Source: Syntrophaceae bacterium UBA6112
GTDB taxonomy: Bacteria; Desulfobacterota; Syntrophia; Syntrophales; UBA5619
DNA: 25,584 bases
Direction: 5' to 3'
NCBI GenBank assembly: GCA_002423465.1
Contig: DIWG01000067.1
Coordinates: forward strand, 1-25,584
The position numbers and the translations under genes are program-made. The notes beneath the pieces are model-generated. The model saw only the letters and a program-made list of their open reading frames with translations. It was not told the origin of the DNA and did not search any database. Below, one piece after another: positions 15,572 through 23,235 of the stretch (position 1 is the first letter of the stretch; every line of letters starts with the position of its first letter).

Positions 15572-15606
15572 TTTCATAATACGGGTCCATATTCCGCATT
15601 ACGAAA
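15572..15606 (+). promoter_or_regulatory. Candidate operator (imperfect inverted repeat)
   Basis: TTTCATAATACG (15572-15583) and CGCATTACGAAA (15595-15606) are inverted repeats with 10 of 12 positions matching, spaced by 11 bp. They lie over the predicted transcription start, where a repressor would block initiation. No regulator gene is in the window, so the binder is unknown. Confidence 0.35.
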
Positions 15607-15759
15607 CACCAAGGGGTGAATGTCATGACCCTCAAGGTTCAATTCAGACACATGGCGGTACGACGGCCCATCCCATTGTCGTCCGCGCAAGCTGCCATCC
15701 ATAATCCTGACGGTTCCATCGGCAAGTTCTTATCGGTACAAACATAAAAGGAGGCTCAT

Positions 15760-16728
15760 ATGAGGAAAAAGATTGTTTTCATGGTATCCCTGTTGGCGAT
15801 CTTCGGTCTGGTGACTTCCGTGTTCGGTCAGAAGAAGCCCGATTTTCCGAGAAAGTCCGTCACCGTCATCTGCCCGTGGAGCGCCGGCGGCGGAACCGAC
15901 GTCCTGCTGCGCGCCCTGTCCAAGGAGACGGAAAAATTCCTCGGGCAATCGATCACGGTGGTCAACAATACGGGCGGCGGCGGCGGCATCGGTCATGCGG
16001 CCATCATGAACGCAAATCCTGACGGCTACACCGTGGGGATGATCACCTTCGAACTCAACTCCCTTCCCCCCCAGGGGCTGATCCCCTTCACGTACAAGGA
16101 TTACGACCCCCTGATGCGGATCAATGCGGACCCCCCGGCGCTGACCGTGAAGAAGGATTCTCCCTTCAACAACGTGAAGGACTTCATCGCCTATGCCAAG
16201 ACCCATCCCAGCGAGATCGCGATCGGTAATTCCGGCCCCGGTTCCGTGTGGCATATCGCCGCGGGTCTCATGGCCCAGCAGACCGGCGTCAAGGTGAAAT
16301 ATGTTCCCTACGACGGCGCAGCACCGGCGGTCACCTCCCTGGTCGGCGGCCATATCCAGGCCGTATCGGTGAGTGTCGCCGAGGTGCGGGCCCAGGTCGA
16401 CGCGGGAAATCTCAAGATCCTCGGCGTCATGGACAATAAACGTGACCCCCTCTACCCGAACGTCCCGACATTCAAGGAGCAGGGGATCGACGTGACCTTC
16501 TACACCTGGCGCGGGCTTGCCCTTCCCAAGAAGGTAAATCCCGCGATCAAGGCGATCCTCTCCGATGCCTTCAAGAAAGCCTTCGACTCCCAGGAGTTTC
16601 AGGCTTTCGCCAAGAAGGTCGGCCTGAACCTCGCCTACCAGAACGACAAGGATTTCGCAAAGTTCCTGGAGACGAACGCCAAAGACGTCGAGGCCGTCAT
16701 GAAAACCCTCGGCCTCACGAAAAAATAA
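15760..16728 (+). CDS. tctC: Tripartite tricarboxylate transporter substrate-binding protein (TctC/Bug)
   Basis: A 322-residue periplasmic solute receptor. A signal peptide (MRKKIVFMVSLLAIF..., cleavage near VFG) is followed by Bug-family signatures. These are FPRKSVTVICPWSAGGGTDVLLR, GQSITVVNNTGGGG (ligand loop), ANPDGYTVGM, then PYDGAAPAVTSLVGGHI and YPNVPTFKEQGID. The ligand is usually a carboxylate; the downstream kinase and aldolase suggest a sugar acid here. AAAGGAGG precedes ATG 15760. A strong terminator-like hairpin follows, as expected for a receptor needed in excess over the membrane subunits. Confidence 0.93.
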   Translation: MRKKIVFMVSLLAIFGLVTSVFGQKKPDFPRKSVTVICPWSAGGGTDVLLRALSKETEKFLGQSITVVNNTGGGGGIGHAAIMNANPDGYTVGMITFELNSLPPQGLIPFTYKDYDPLMRINADPPALTVKKDSPFNNVKDFIAYAKTHPSEIAIGNSGPGSVWHIAAGLMAQQTGVKVKYVPYDGAAPAVTSLVGGHIQAVSVSVAEVRAQVDAGNLKILGVMDNKRDPLYPNVPTFKEQGIDVTFYTWRGLALPKKVNPAIKAILSDAFKKAFDSQEFQAFAKKVGLNLAYQNDKDFAKFLETNAKDVEAVMKTLGLTKK

Positions 16729-16748
16729 GAGGATAGGGCAGCCATCCG

Positions 16749-16782
16749 ATGGGGTAAAGGCAGGGCCTTTGCCCCATTTTTT
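16749..16782 (+). terminator. Intrinsic terminator/attenuator between tctC and tctB
   Basis: ATGGGGTAAAGGC (16749-16761), loop AGG, then GCCTTTGCCCCAT (16765-16777) pair over 13 bp with one G-T wobble, followed by six T. The form is that of a classic rho-independent terminator. Partial read-through would supply tctB and tctA at lower level. Confidence 0.85.
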
Positions 16783-16835
16783 AGACCTTGGCCCCACAGG
16801 GACCCAACCGGTGTCATCGGCCTGAAGGAGGTCTT

Positions 16836-17300
16836 GTGAAGTTCGCTGACGTTGTATCCGGCATGATCGGCATCCTGATCGGCGTCTATATCATGATCCA
16901 GTGTCAGTCTTATCCGGAAGACTTCGTGATGAAAATCGGCCCTGCCTTCTTTCCGGAAATCCTTGCGGGAGGATTGATCGTTTTCAGTGTCCTTTTAATT
17001 CTTCTGGCCCTGCTCGGGAAAAGCATCGGCGATTTTCAAAAACTGAGCGTCCGAGAGAAGGGCACGCAGCGCGTTCTGATTGCGGTGGTCGTCATGATCG
17101 TATACTGCGCCGTTCTCAAACCGGTGGGATTCATCATCGCGACGATCCCGTTTATCATGATCTTCATGTTTCTTCTGGGAAACCGGAATAAACTTCAGTA
17201 TGTATGGGTCCCCGTTGCAATCACCCTCGCGGTGTATCTCGTATTCGAAAAACTGCTTGTCCTTTCGCTTCCCGGCGGGCTTCTGAGTTCCTTCCTCTAA
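16836..17300 (+). CDS. tctB: Tripartite tricarboxylate transporter small membrane subunit (TctB)
   Basis: A 154-residue protein with four hydrophobic segments (about residues 5-22, 40-62, 80-100 and 105-145). This is the size and topology of TctB, the small inner-membrane partner of TctA. GPAFFPEILAGGLIVFSVLL is a typical TctB segment. I chose the GTG at 16836, with AAGGAGG 5-6 nt upstream; the longer frame from 16788 would add a non-membrane stretch starting just after the terminator. It is followed by tctA after 67 nt. Confidence 0.87.
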   Translation: MKFADVVSGMIGILIGVYIMIQCQSYPEDFVMKIGPAFFPEILAGGLIVFSVLLILLALLGKSIGDFQKLSVREKGTQRVLIAVVVMIVYCAVLKPVGFIIATIPFIMIFMFLLGNRNKLQYVWVPVAITLAVYLVFEKLLVLSLPGGLLSSFL

Positions 17301-17367
17301 AAAGAGGAGGTTTTCGCCGGGACGGGACATTTTTTCATTGATCTCGCCATGACAGGACGTGAATCGT

Positions 17368-18897
17368 ATGAACGTTGATTTCGGCATGCTTTACCACAGT
17401 TTCGGAAACATTTTTACGCTGAATGTCATGTTCCTGATCGTCGTCGGCGTCACCGGCGGCATCGTGGTCGGGGCCCTGCCGGGGCTGACCGCCACGATGG
17501 GCGTTGCGCTTCTGATTCCCCTGACCTTCGGGCGTCCTCCCGTTGCCAGCCTCTCGATGCTCATGGGCATCTACACCGGCGCCATGTACGGAGGGGCCAT
17601 TTCGGCGATCCTGATCCGCACGCCCGGCACCCCGGCCGCGGCCGCGACGATTCTCGAAGGGTATCCGATGTGTAAAAAGGGGATGGCGGGAAGCGCGATG
17701 GCGATGTCGCTCTTTTCGTCGTTCATCGGCGGCATCATCGGCTGCGCCATCATGATCTTCATGTCGCCTCTCATCTCCGGTTTTGCGCTTGAGTTCGGTC
17801 CCGTGGAATATTTTGCGCTCGCGATTTTCGGCCTCAGCGTGATCATATCCGTCTCCGGCCGCTCGCTGGTCAAAGGGATGATGGTCGGTTTTTTCGGCCT
17901 GCTGCTCTCTTCCATGGGACTCGATCCGATATCCGGATATCCCCGCTTCACCTTCGGCTTCAGCGAGCTGATGGAAGGGCCGAACTTCATCCCGACCCTG
18001 ATCGGTCTTTTTGCCGTATCCGAGGTGATTGCCAACATCGAGAAGATGCTGAAAACCGAGAAGGTGAAAGCGAAACTCAACCAGTATCTGCCGAGCTGGA
18101 GCGAAATCAAACGATCGACGGGGGCGCTGATCAAGGGAAGCCTCCTCGGCACGGTCATCGGCTCCATCCCCGGGGCCGGCGGGGACATTGCGGCATTTGT
18201 CGCCTATGCGGAGACGAAACGCTCCTCCAAAACCCCGGAACTCTTTGGAACGGGGATGGTCGAAGGCGTCGCGGCGACGGAAGCGGCAAACAACTCCTGT
18301 CAGGGCGGCGCGATGATCCCGCTGCTCTCCCTGGGGGTTCCCGGCGACGCGGTGACGGCGGTTCTTCTGGGGGCCTTCGTCATTCAGGGACTCCAGCCGG
18401 GACCGCTTCTCTACAAGGATCACATGGATCTCGTCTATGCGATCTTCGCCGCGATGATTGTCGCGCAATTCGTGATGCAGTTCGTCGGCATGGTCGGAAT
18501 GAGATTTTTCGCCAAGGTCATCCTGATCGAAAACGCCATTCTGATGCCGATGATTCTCGTGCTTTCGATGATCGGTTCCTATGCGATGCGGGGAAACGTG
18601 TTCGATGTCGGGTTGACGATCGTCTTCGGCATCATCGGCTTCCTCATGCAGAAGTACGATTTTCCCCTTTCCCCCATCCTGCTTGCGCTCATCCTCGGAC
18701 CAATGGCGGAGAGCAACCTGCGGCGGGCGCTGGTTATCTCCGGCGGTCACGCCTCGATTCTCTTCAGCCGTCCGATCGCGATTGTGCTGATGGTCCTGGC
18801 CGTCACCTTCCTCGTCCTGTCAATCTTTACCCACAACAAGATTGAAAAACGGCTTGCCGAACTGGCCGTAAAGGATGACGATATGACCCTGACGTAG
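17368..18897 (+). CDS. tctA: Tripartite tricarboxylate transporter large membrane subunit (TctA)
   Basis: A 509-residue polytopic membrane protein of normal TctA length. Family motifs are GALPGLTATMGVALLIPLTF, YGGAISAILIRTPGTPAAAA (substrate-path region), GSIPGAGGDIAAFVAY (the second repeat of the same motif) and EGVAATEAANNS. It forms the channel that takes substrate from TctC using an ion gradient. ATG 17368 is preferred over the GTG at 17359 because the AGGA site is about 10 nt away from the ATG and almost abuts the GTG. The kinase gene starts 20 nt after the stop. Confidence 0.95.
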   Translation: MNVDFGMLYHSFGNIFTLNVMFLIVVGVTGGIVVGALPGLTATMGVALLIPLTFGRPPVASLSMLMGIYTGAMYGGAISAILIRTPGTPAAAATILEGYPMCKKGMAGSAMAMSLFSSFIGGIIGCAIMIFMSPLISGFALEFGPVEYFALAIFGLSVIISVSGRSLVKGMMVGFFGLLLSSMGLDPISGYPRFTFGFSELMEGPNFIPTLIGLFAVSEVIANIEKMLKTEKVKAKLNQYLPSWSEIKRSTGALIKGSLLGTVIGSIPGAGGDIAAFVAYAETKRSSKTPELFGTGMVEGVAATEAANNSCQGGAMIPLLSLGVPGDAVTAVLLGAFVIQGLQPGPLLYKDHMDLVYAIFAAMIVAQFVMQFVGMVGMRFFAKVILIENAILMPMILVLSMIGSYAMRGNVFDVGLTIVFGIIGFLMQKYDFPLSPILLALILGPMAESNLRRALVISGGHASILFSRPIAIVLMVLAVTFLVLSIFTHNKIEKRLAELAVKDDDMTLT

Positions 18898-18917
18898 TTC
18901 AAGAATAAGGATGCGGT

Positions 18918-20069
18918 ATGCAAACACCACCGGCATACGACATTACGAAAGACGATCTTGGCAGATTCGGCCGGGAACCCGCGTTGGTGACGTTCGGCGA
19001 AGTCATGGTGCGCGACACCCCCGCCGACAGGGAGCGCCCGGAGCGAACCCGCCTGGTCCACCTGTCCATGGCCGGCAGTGAGTACACGTTGGCGATCGGA
19101 CTTGCCCGCCTGGGAATCCCGACCGCCTACATCACACGTGTGCCCGACAATCCCTATGGCCGGGCCGTCCAAAACATCGCCCGCGGAAACGGCGTCAACA
19201 CCGATCACATGGTATGGGCCGCGAAGACCGAGTTGATGGGCCGGCTCATCTACGAGATCGGCCGTACACCCCGGCGGGATGCGGGCATCTACCAGCGCAA
19301 ATACTCGGCGGCATCCAAGCTGGATGCGGGCATGGTCGATTGGAAGGTCGCATTGAGGGAGGCCAGACTGCTGCATACATCGGGCATCACGTTTGGCCTG
19401 GCCGCCCATAGCCGCTACGACCGCAATTACAACCAGGAAGCTTTCAAGGAATCGATTGCAAACAAGCCGGAGGGGTGCCTCGTCGGCCTGGATTTCAATT
19501 ACCGCGGCACGCTCTGGTCGGTCGAGCAGGCGCGCGAGGTAATGACGCCGATTGTCGAGGAGCACGTGGATGTTCTGATCACGACCATCGAAGACATGGC
19601 CCTGCTATACGGCATCGGGTGCGGCCGGTATTCCGACCGGCAGATCGTGGATGGAGACATGAAACAACTGGAGGACGACGACATCCGCGCGTTTGCCGAA
19701 CAGGTTCATCGGAAATTCAAAACCCAGATTGTCGCGATCACCATTCGGTATCCCGATTCGTTTGAGCAGCATCGCTGGGAGTCGGCGGCCGTGCACGCCG
19801 ATGGCACATTCTTCCGATCGCCTGCCGTCAAATCCATCACGCTGTGCGACCGGCTGGGAGGCGGCGATACCTGGAATGCCGGTTTCTACTATGGACTGCT
19901 CACCGAAGATTTTGCCGCGGTCAGCGTTGTCAAGGGGGTGCTGGTGGGCGACGCCGCCACACGCCTGAAGCAGACTTTGATGTTTGACTTGCCGATCATT
20001 GACAGGAATGAGGTGCAGGCATTGTTGAAAGCCGATCGGACAGGCGGCGGCAAGCGCACTTCAAGATAG
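18918..20069 (+). CDS. kdgK: PfkB-family sugar-acid kinase, probably 2-keto-3-deoxygluconate kinase
   Basis: A 383-residue ribokinase/PfkB-family protein. Visible features are the N-terminal VTFGEVMVRDTP, GSEYTLAIGLARLG (sugar-binding region), LDFNYRGTLW and the nucleotide-site motif DRLGGGDTWNAGF, with Asp317 as the expected base. GGGD replaces the more usual GAGD. KDG kinase is the best reading because the next gene is a KDPG aldolase: KDG to KDPG, then cleavage. 5-Dehydro-2-deoxygluconokinase or another sugar-acid kinase is possible. An AAGGA site precedes the ATG. The first ~20 residues extend beyond the usual family start. Confidence 0.8.
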   Translation: MQTPPAYDITKDDLGRFGREPALVTFGEVMVRDTPADRERPERTRLVHLSMAGSEYTLAIGLARLGIPTAYITRVPDNPYGRAVQNIARGNGVNTDHMVWAAKTELMGRLIYEIGRTPRRDAGIYQRKYSAASKLDAGMVDWKVALREARLLHTSGITFGLAAHSRYDRNYNQEAFKESIANKPEGCLVGLDFNYRGTLWSVEQAREVMTPIVEEHVDVLITTIEDMALLYGIGCGRYSDRQIVDGDMKQLEDDDIRAFAEQVHRKFKTQIVAITIRYPDSFEQHRWESAAVHADGTFFRSPAVKSITLCDRLGGGDTWNAGFYYGLLTEDFAAVSVVKGVLVGDAATRLKQTLMFDLPIIDRNEVQALLKADRTGGGKRTSR

Positions 20070-20109
20070 CAGCCTGTTGAGATCAAGACCTGGGGCCGGG
20101 AGGGATAAT

Positions 20110-20754
20110 ATGAACAAGGCCGAAAAGTTGAATCTGATTCGTGAGACGGGCGTCATTGCCATCATGCGCGCCCAAAGCCCTGATCAACTGACTGCGGCTG
20201 CCGATGCGATCCGAAAGGGCGGCGTGCGGGTGATTGAAGTGACGATGACGACACCCGGCGCATTGAATGTGATTTCCGAAGCCGTCAGGCGTTTCGGGCA
20301 GGAAGTGCTGTTCGGGGCCGGTACCGTTCTGGATCCGGAGACAGCCCGTTCGGCCATCCTGGCCGGCGCGGGTTTTGTCGTTGCCCCGACACTCAAACTG
20401 GAAGTGATTGCATTATGCAACCGGTACGGGATCCCCGTGATGCCGGGTTGTTTCACTCCAACAGAGATGTTGGCGGCCTGGGAAGCCGGCGCGGACATGA
20501 TCAAGCTCTTTCCTGCCGAAGTCGGCGGGCCGGAATTGATCAAGGCTCTGTTGGCGCCACTGCCGCAGTTGCAGATCGTGCCGGTCGGCGGCGTCGATTT
20601 GGGTACGGCCGCAGCATTCATCCGGAACGGGGCCGCAGCTTTGGGTGTGGGAAGCAGCCTGATCAACAATAAGTTGCTGGACGCAGGGGATATGGATGAA
20701 TTGACCCGCCGCGCGGCCTCCTTTGTCGAAGAGGTCAAAAAGGGACGAGGGTAA
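20110..20754 (+). CDS. eda: 2-dehydro-3-deoxy-phosphogluconate (KDPG) aldolase
   Basis: 214 residues, the full length of class I KDPG/KHG aldolases. Key residues are visible: Glu43 in VIEVTMTTPGA, FGAGTVLD, then Lys132 in MIKLFPAEVGGP (Schiff-base lysine), and PVGGVDL near the phosphate site. It splits KDPG to pyruvate and glyceraldehyde-3-phosphate. I chose ATG 20110, with GGGAGG 5-6 nt before it, over an upstream extension at 20077. It is the last gene of the transporter block. No dehydratase or dehydrogenase making KDG is present, so the imported compound may be KDG itself or be converted by enzymes elsewhere. Confidence 0.93.
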   Translation: MNKAEKLNLIRETGVIAIMRAQSPDQLTAAADAIRKGGVRVIEVTMTTPGALNVISEAVRRFGQEVLFGAGTVLDPETARSAILAGAGFVVAPTLKLEVIALCNRYGIPVMPGCFTPTEMLAAWEAGADMIKLFPAEVGGPELIKALLAPLPQLQIVPVGGVDLGTAAAFIRNGAAALGVGSSLINNKLLDAGDMDELTRRAASFVEEVKKGRG

Positions 20755-20780
20755 AGGCGCGCCGCATCCGGTCAACCGGC

Positions 20781-20857
20781 CTTCGGGGCCGATTCCGACT
20801 ACGAAAAGCCTTCCCGGGCGAGGGCGATCGTGATTCCGCTGTACGTTTTTTTTCTGC
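20781..20857. repeat. 77-bp direct repeat B (cbiG/cobJ junction copy at cbiG)
   Basis: The second copy of 15222-15298. On the minus strand it encodes the real CbiG C-terminus and stop. Beyond the stop, the CobJ-like frame still reads LFVVGIGP, a relic of a cobJ start that once overlapped cbiG here. Confidence 0.9.
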
Positions 20858-21698
20858 TAATGAATCGGGTCCTCCTTCCCGCCAACAGCGCCGCCGGTTC
20901 GGCGACGGCCGGCAGATTCACCTGATCGGCCACAAAATCGGACCGCGAAAATTCCCGTCGGGAGGCGCGGATCTCCGCCGCCGGGAGGAAACGGATCGGG
21001 ATGCCGAGCGTCTCCGCGGCCGCGAGGAGCCCCGTCTCGGCCGCCTTGACATCCGCCGAGGCGAGAAGACGGACTTCCGCGAGGGCGATCCCCGCCTCGG
21101 CCAGGGATTCGCGGACGGCCGCAATGATCCGCTCCGCCGGCGTCCCCCGCCGACAGCCGATTCCGACGATCACCGATTTGAGCGCCTCGGTCGTCGTCGT
21201 AATGACGGGCTCGGCGCCGGTCAGGTTCGCCACGCGGATCGTCAGGTCGTTTCCTCCCCCCTCGTGGCCGGAGAGGAGGCTGACCGCCCAGCGCCCGCCC
21301 GCGTCCAGAACGACGACGGCGGGATCCCCGATCTTGCTTTTGACGAGCGGAGCGATCGCCCGGACGACGACACCGCTGGGGGCAGCGTAGACGAGCCCCC
21401 GGCAGACGGGGAAGAGCGAGGCGGTGAGGTCGGCAATTTTCGTAAAGCGCTCCGCAGCGGGAGACCTCGGTTCCAATTCGCTCCGGGTTGAATCATCCCG
21501 ACAGCCGCCATTGTTCCGTCCTCTCCCGCGTCCGTTTGAATCCTGCAGTGCCGTCGTCTCTTTTCGGACGGGCTTGCACCGTATCGATTCATCCCGAACC
21601 GACTCATGAATGAAGAGCCGCGCCTCCGGCAGGCGGCCGGTCAACGGGGCGAGGAGCCTCGCCCCCGCGTCGGAAAGCGTGATGAGGGCGGTTTTCAT
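20799..21698 (-). CDS. cbiG: Cobalt-precorrin-5A hydrolase, short form
   Basis: 299 residues. CbiG opens the delta-lactone of cobalt-precorrin-5A and releases acetaldehyde, a step of the anaerobic pathway. The N-terminal domain shows GLVYAAPSGVVVRAIAPLVKSK (residues ~101-122) and SLLSGHEGGGNDL; the C-terminal domain shows GIGCRRGTPAE and ends SGITIALAREGFS. Two oddities stand out. About 40 residues of polar, Arg/Gly/Ser-rich sequence (41-82) are inserted before the conserved core. The middle domain usual between VITTTT and VIVGIGCRRG is absent. Its ATG overlaps the cobM stop as ATGA. The 3' end lies in direct repeat B. Confidence 0.9.
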   Translation of the reverse strand: MKTALITLSDAGARLLAPLTGRLPEARLFIHESVRDESIRCKPVRKETTALQDSNGRGRGRNNGGCRDDSTRSELEPRSPAAERFTKIADLTASLFPVCRGLVYAAPSGVVVRAIAPLVKSKIGDPAVVVLDAGGRWAVSLLSGHEGGGNDLTIRVANLTGAEPVITTTTEALKSVIVGIGCRRGTPAERIIAAVRESLAEAGIALAEVRLLASADVKAAETGLLAAAETLGIPIRFLPAAEIRASRREFSRSDFVADQVNLPAVAEPAALLAGRRTRFISRKKTYSGITIALAREGFS

Positions 21699-22453
21699 GG
21701 CCCCTTCCCTTTTCGGAAACCGTGGGAGAAGGTTGGGTCGTAAAGCTTCGAGGCGGGGAGGTCGCGCGCCAGCGCCTTTCCCACGACGATCACTGCCGTC
21801 GAGCGGATTTCGGCGGCCTCCGTTTTGACCGCGATGTCGGCAAGCGTCCCCCGGATGATCCGCTCCTCCGGCCAGGAGGCGCGGAAGACGACGGCTGCGG
21901 GGCAGTCCTTCCCATAATGCACGCTCAGGGTTTCGGCCACCTCGGCGATCTTTCCGACGGACAGAAAGATGCAGAGGGTCGCTTGCGTCCCGGCCATCCG
22001 GTCGAGCTCCTGCGCCTCGGGAAGCGGCGTGCGCCCCGCGGTCCGGGTGAGGACGATCGTCTGGGAGACCTCCGGGGCGGTGAGTTCCGTGCAGAGGGAA
22101 GCCGCGGCGGCCTGGAAGGCGCTCACCCCGGGGCAGACGTCGTAAGGAATTCCCAAGGCGTCGAGAGCGTTCATCTGTTCCCGCGTCGCCCCGTAGATCG
22201 AGGGGTCGCCGGAATGGAGGCGGACAACGTCGATTCCACGGTCGCGGGCGTCTCGACAGACGGCGATCACCTCTTCCAACGACATCCTCGCGGAGTCATG
22301 GCGTTCGGCATCCGTTGGGATTAGATCCAGGACGCCGGGGCTGACGAGTGAGCCCGCATAGACGCAGATCCGGCAGGCGCGGAGCAGCCGCTCCGCCTTC
22401 CGCGTAAGAAGTTCCGAATCCCCGGGACCCGCGCCGACGAAATGGACGATCAT
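21695..22453 (-). CDS. cobM: (Cobalt-)precorrin-4 C11-methyltransferase
   Basis: 252 residues; CobM/CbiF adds the C11 methyl from SAM. Motifs are VHFVGAGPGDSELLT, YAGSLVSPGVL, LHSGDPSIYGATREQM, PGVSAFQAAAASL, ELTAPEVSQTIVLTR and the late YDPTFSHGFR. Start ATG 22453 follows an AAGGAG-like site (reverse strand AAGGAGAAAAAT). The gene lies immediately downstream of a 23-bp perfect inverted repeat that separates it from cobI, the only gap in an otherwise overlapping run of genes. Confidence 0.95.
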   Translation of the reverse strand: MIVHFVGAGPGDSELLTRKAERLLRACRICVYAGSLVSPGVLDLIPTDAERHDSARMSLEEVIAVCRDARDRGIDVVRLHSGDPSIYGATREQMNALDALGIPYDVCPGVSAFQAAAASLCTELTAPEVSQTIVLTRTAGRTPLPEAQELDRMAGTQATLCIFLSVGKIAEVAETLSVHYGKDCPAAVVFRASWPEERIIRGTLADIAVKTEAAEIRSTAVIVVGKALARDLPASKLYDPTFSHGFRKGKGP

Positions 22454-22465
22454 ATTTTTCTCCTT

Positions 22466-22523
22466 ATAAATAGGGACAGCGCCCTATTATTTCCGGAATA
22501 AATAGGGCGCTGTCCCTATTTAT
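22466..22523. repeat. 23-bp perfect inverted repeat (REP-like palindrome)
   Basis: Arms 22466-22488 and 22501-22523 are exact reverse complements, built around AAATAGGGACAGCGCCCTAT. The 12-nt spacer itself contains TTCCGGAA. The right arm includes the last two codons and the stop of cobI. Palindromes of this AAATAGGGACAG type are, to my knowledge, scattered in many genomes and often linked to REP-associated (Y1) transposases. None is encoded here. Confidence 0.9.
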
Positions 22524-23235
22524 TTCCGGCATGGACGAGGATGATCGACAGATAGCCCACCTCCGGCCCTTCGGTTTTCAGGCGGCGAAGGTCCGTCTCG
22601 ATCCGTTGCCCCGCCATCGTCGCGTGGGAGACGAAGACGCTGCTCTCCAGAAGTCCCTCGCCATCGAGGAGATCCAGGATCTCCGGGAGGCGTTTCCCGA
22701 TCTTCATCAAAACCACTGTCCCCCCCCGGGTAAGCGCCTGCCGGACGGATGTCAGGTCGTCCGCCGCGGGGATGATGGTCACGGGTTCCCTGCCCTCCCC
22801 AATGGGAAAGTTCGTCAGGGCGGCTGCTGCGCCGAAGGCCGTGATCCCGGGGACGGTCACGACGTTCAGATCGGGGATGATCCGCCGCGCCGCCCTCAGC
22901 AGGTAGATGTAAGTCGAATAAAGCAAAGGGTCCCCGAGCGTGAGAAAACAGGCGTCCTCGCCGGCAGCAAGGACCACGGCAACCCGGGTAGCCGCATCGT
23001 CCCAGCGCCGGGCAAGTTCTTCCCGGTCCGCCGTCATCGGGAAGAGGAGTTCCTCGATCCGGACGCCGGGAACAAAGAGGGGCCGGGCGATGTCGAGGGC
23101 CACGCTCTCCGCGGCCGTCCGCGCCTTGGGAACGAAGAGGTTCCGGCAGGCGCTGATGAGCCGCGCCCCCTTCAAGGTGATCAACTCCGGGTCGCCCGGG
23201 CCGATCCCAATGCCGTAGAGTGTTCCTGAAATCAT
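22516..23235 (-). CDS. cobI: (Cobalt-)precorrin-2 C20-methyltransferase
   Basis: 239 residues; CobI/CbiL methylates C20 of (cobalt-)precorrin-2. Motifs are LYGIGIGPGDPELITLKGA, ACFLTLGDPLLYSTYIYLL, VPGITAFGAAAALTNFPI and VVLMKIGKRL. The frame is open for 56 codons upstream, but ATG 23235 fits the family start and overlaps the cbiE stop as ATGA. The C-terminus (VHAGNK) and stop codon are supplied by the inverted repeat at 22501-22523, so the native end may have been slightly changed by insertion of that element. Confidence 0.95.
   Translation of the reverse strand: MISGTLYGIGIGPGDPELITLKGARLISACRNLFVPKARTAAESVALDIARPLFVPGVRIEELLFPMTADREELARRWDDAATRVAVVLAAGEDACFLTLGDPLLYSTYIYLLRAARRIIPDLNVVTVPGITAFGAAAALTNFPIGEGREPVTIIPAADDLTSVRQALTRGGTVVLMKIGKRLPEILDLLDGEGLLESSVFVSHATMAGQRIETDLRRLKTEGPEVGYLSIILVHAGNK

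Noticed and set aside
15342..15635. 97-codon minus-strand ORF ending in an ATGA overlap with an upstream cobJ ATG (15345)
   Set aside because: It lies under the strong plus-strand promoter and operator, has no ribosome site I can see and no recognisable motif. The cobJ start at 15300 is better supported, which makes the overlap probably fortuitous.
15625..15747. 40-codon plus-strand leader ORF before tctC, with a GGGGTGA-like site
   Set aside because: Short, no repeated regulatory codons, no family. It could be a leader peptide, but nothing beyond position supports it.
17335..18750. 471-codon minus-strand ORF opposite tctA
   Set aside because: It is an extremely Asp/His/Arg-rich shadow of a membrane-protein gene with high-GC codon bias; no family resemblance.
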